Origin: Blastobasis lacticolella
Lineage: Eukaryota > Arthropoda > Insecta > Lepidoptera > Blastobasidae
NCBI GenBank assembly: GCA_905147135.1
Contig: LR990041.1
Location: forward strand, 22,365,712 to 22,429,711
DNA length: 64,000 bases
Direction of reading: 5' to 3'
Positions within the stretch are counted from its first letter, which is position 1, and each line of letters begins with the position of its first letter. Made by a program: the position numbers and the translations under genes. Below are positions 63,500 to 64,000 of this stretch, piece after piece. Under the pieces are notes generated by a model that did not search any database, was not told the DNA's origin, and was given only the letters and a program-made list of their open reading frames with translations.

Positions 63500-63955
63500 A
63501 GTTACTAATTATAAACCCTCGGTGAAAAAATAGGGATGTTAACTATATTATGTATTTTGATGAGTAGATATGTAGCTCTGTTGCGGTGTGTATCTGTCTG
63601 TGGGATTGAAGCTCCCAAAAGGGTCGATTTGGATGCGGTTTCATTTATTTGAAAGCCTGTTTAATAGAAATGGGCTAAGCTTTGTTTCTTTAAAATCGGT
63701 CAGTAATTTATACAATACTATTTTTATCTATTATTTCTTATTTAAAAATCTTTCTTTTGAATCAATCTATAGGTACTACGTGGAAAACCGCATTAAAGCC
63801 CATTGCGTAGTTTAAAACAGAGACAGGCGACAGGAAGCGACTTTGTTTTATGAAATGTACATTTAAATAAATGTAAAATTGGTTGGAGGCTATCAGACTT
63901 TTTCTGATGTTCATTTCCAACTTGTTATGAATTTATTTCGGGTTTTCTAGCATTT
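63500..63955. other. Intron, no gene
   Basis: 'tatctgtctgtgggattgaagctcccaaaagggtcgatttggatgcggttt' is part of a common lepidopteran dispersed repeat. Confidence 0.45.
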
Positions 63956-63959
63956 ACAG

Positions 63960-64000
63960 GGTATTCCAGTACTTCTCATTGAAATCGACGCACTCAGCAT
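63960..64000 (+). CDS. CNG-like ion channel, next exon, cut by the window edge
   Basis: Acceptor tttctagcatttacAG|G at 63958-63959; joining to 63496 keeps the frame (GT + G) and reads VFQYFSLKSTHSA to the window end, matching the run into the S4 region. Partial. Confidence 0.5.

Noticed and set aside
1..64000. CRISPR array, bacterial defence or metabolic operon
   Set aside because: Repeats are SINEs, MITEs, minisatellites or LINE tails; splice signals and element types are those of an insect nuclear genome.

Overview
This window is a stretch of a lepidopteran (moth or butterfly) genome made mostly of transposable elements, with two host genes spread thinly through it. Three things point to Lepidoptera: tRNA-headed SINE families and short dispersed repeats of types common there, LINEs with lepidopteran-style ORF1 proteins, and a complete errantivirus of the TED type. 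Nearly all the long open reading frames are element proteins. The host genes are recognisable only as short exons with splice signals and compatible phases.

Host genes. (1) A minus-strand gustatory-receptor-like gene has exons at 18250-18075, 6360-6211, 5672-5519, 5022-4893 and 4214-4047. At least one exon between the first two, the first exon(s) and the last exon are not identified. Its introns hold LINEs, SINEs, MITEs and a P-like transposon. (2) A plus-strand ion-channel gene, probably cyclic-nucleotide-gated-channel-like, has exons at 57536-57716, 59937-60120, 61110-61249, 63332-63496 and 63960 to the window edge, all with matching phases.

Layout. 1-3.6 kb: RTE scrap and a decayed LINE ('family A') with a G-rich GGGTA repeat in its 3' UTR. 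3.7-6.4 kb: receptor exons with SINE and LINE ends between them. 6.8-11.8 kb: a nested stack of a GC-rich MITE, a 5'-truncated family-A LINE, and a P-like transposon (THAP transposase, 8-bp target duplication) whose left terminal repeat is split by a fold-back repeat array. 12-18 kb: Harbinger MITE and Harbinger transposase remnant, SINEs, palindromic repeats and one receptor exon. 18.5-20.6 kb: minus-strand LINE fragments. 20.6-33.5 kb: a pair of near-identical 489-bp TG...CA repeats flanked by TATA, read as a non-autonomous LTR element, which contains a complete 7.49-kb errantivirus (22479-29972, minus strand) with identical 275-bp LTRs, a 4-bp target duplication, and open gag, pol and env frames. 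33.5-39.4 kb: LINE RNase H remnant, 93-bp tandem repeats, a broken mariner-superfamily transposase and LINE RT scraps. 42.4-52.9 kb: a minus-strand LINE ('family B') interrupted by an almost full-length plus-strand LINE ('family C'). 53-61 kb: several copies of one tRNA-derived SINE, a family-A LINE remnant and a fold-back repeat, interleaved with the channel gene.

No CRISPR array, rRNA or prokaryotic system is present. The most notable items are the apparently young, complete errantivirus inside a young non-autonomous LTR element; the P-like element with its split terminal repeat; and the two exon chains that must be rebuilt across the repeat load.
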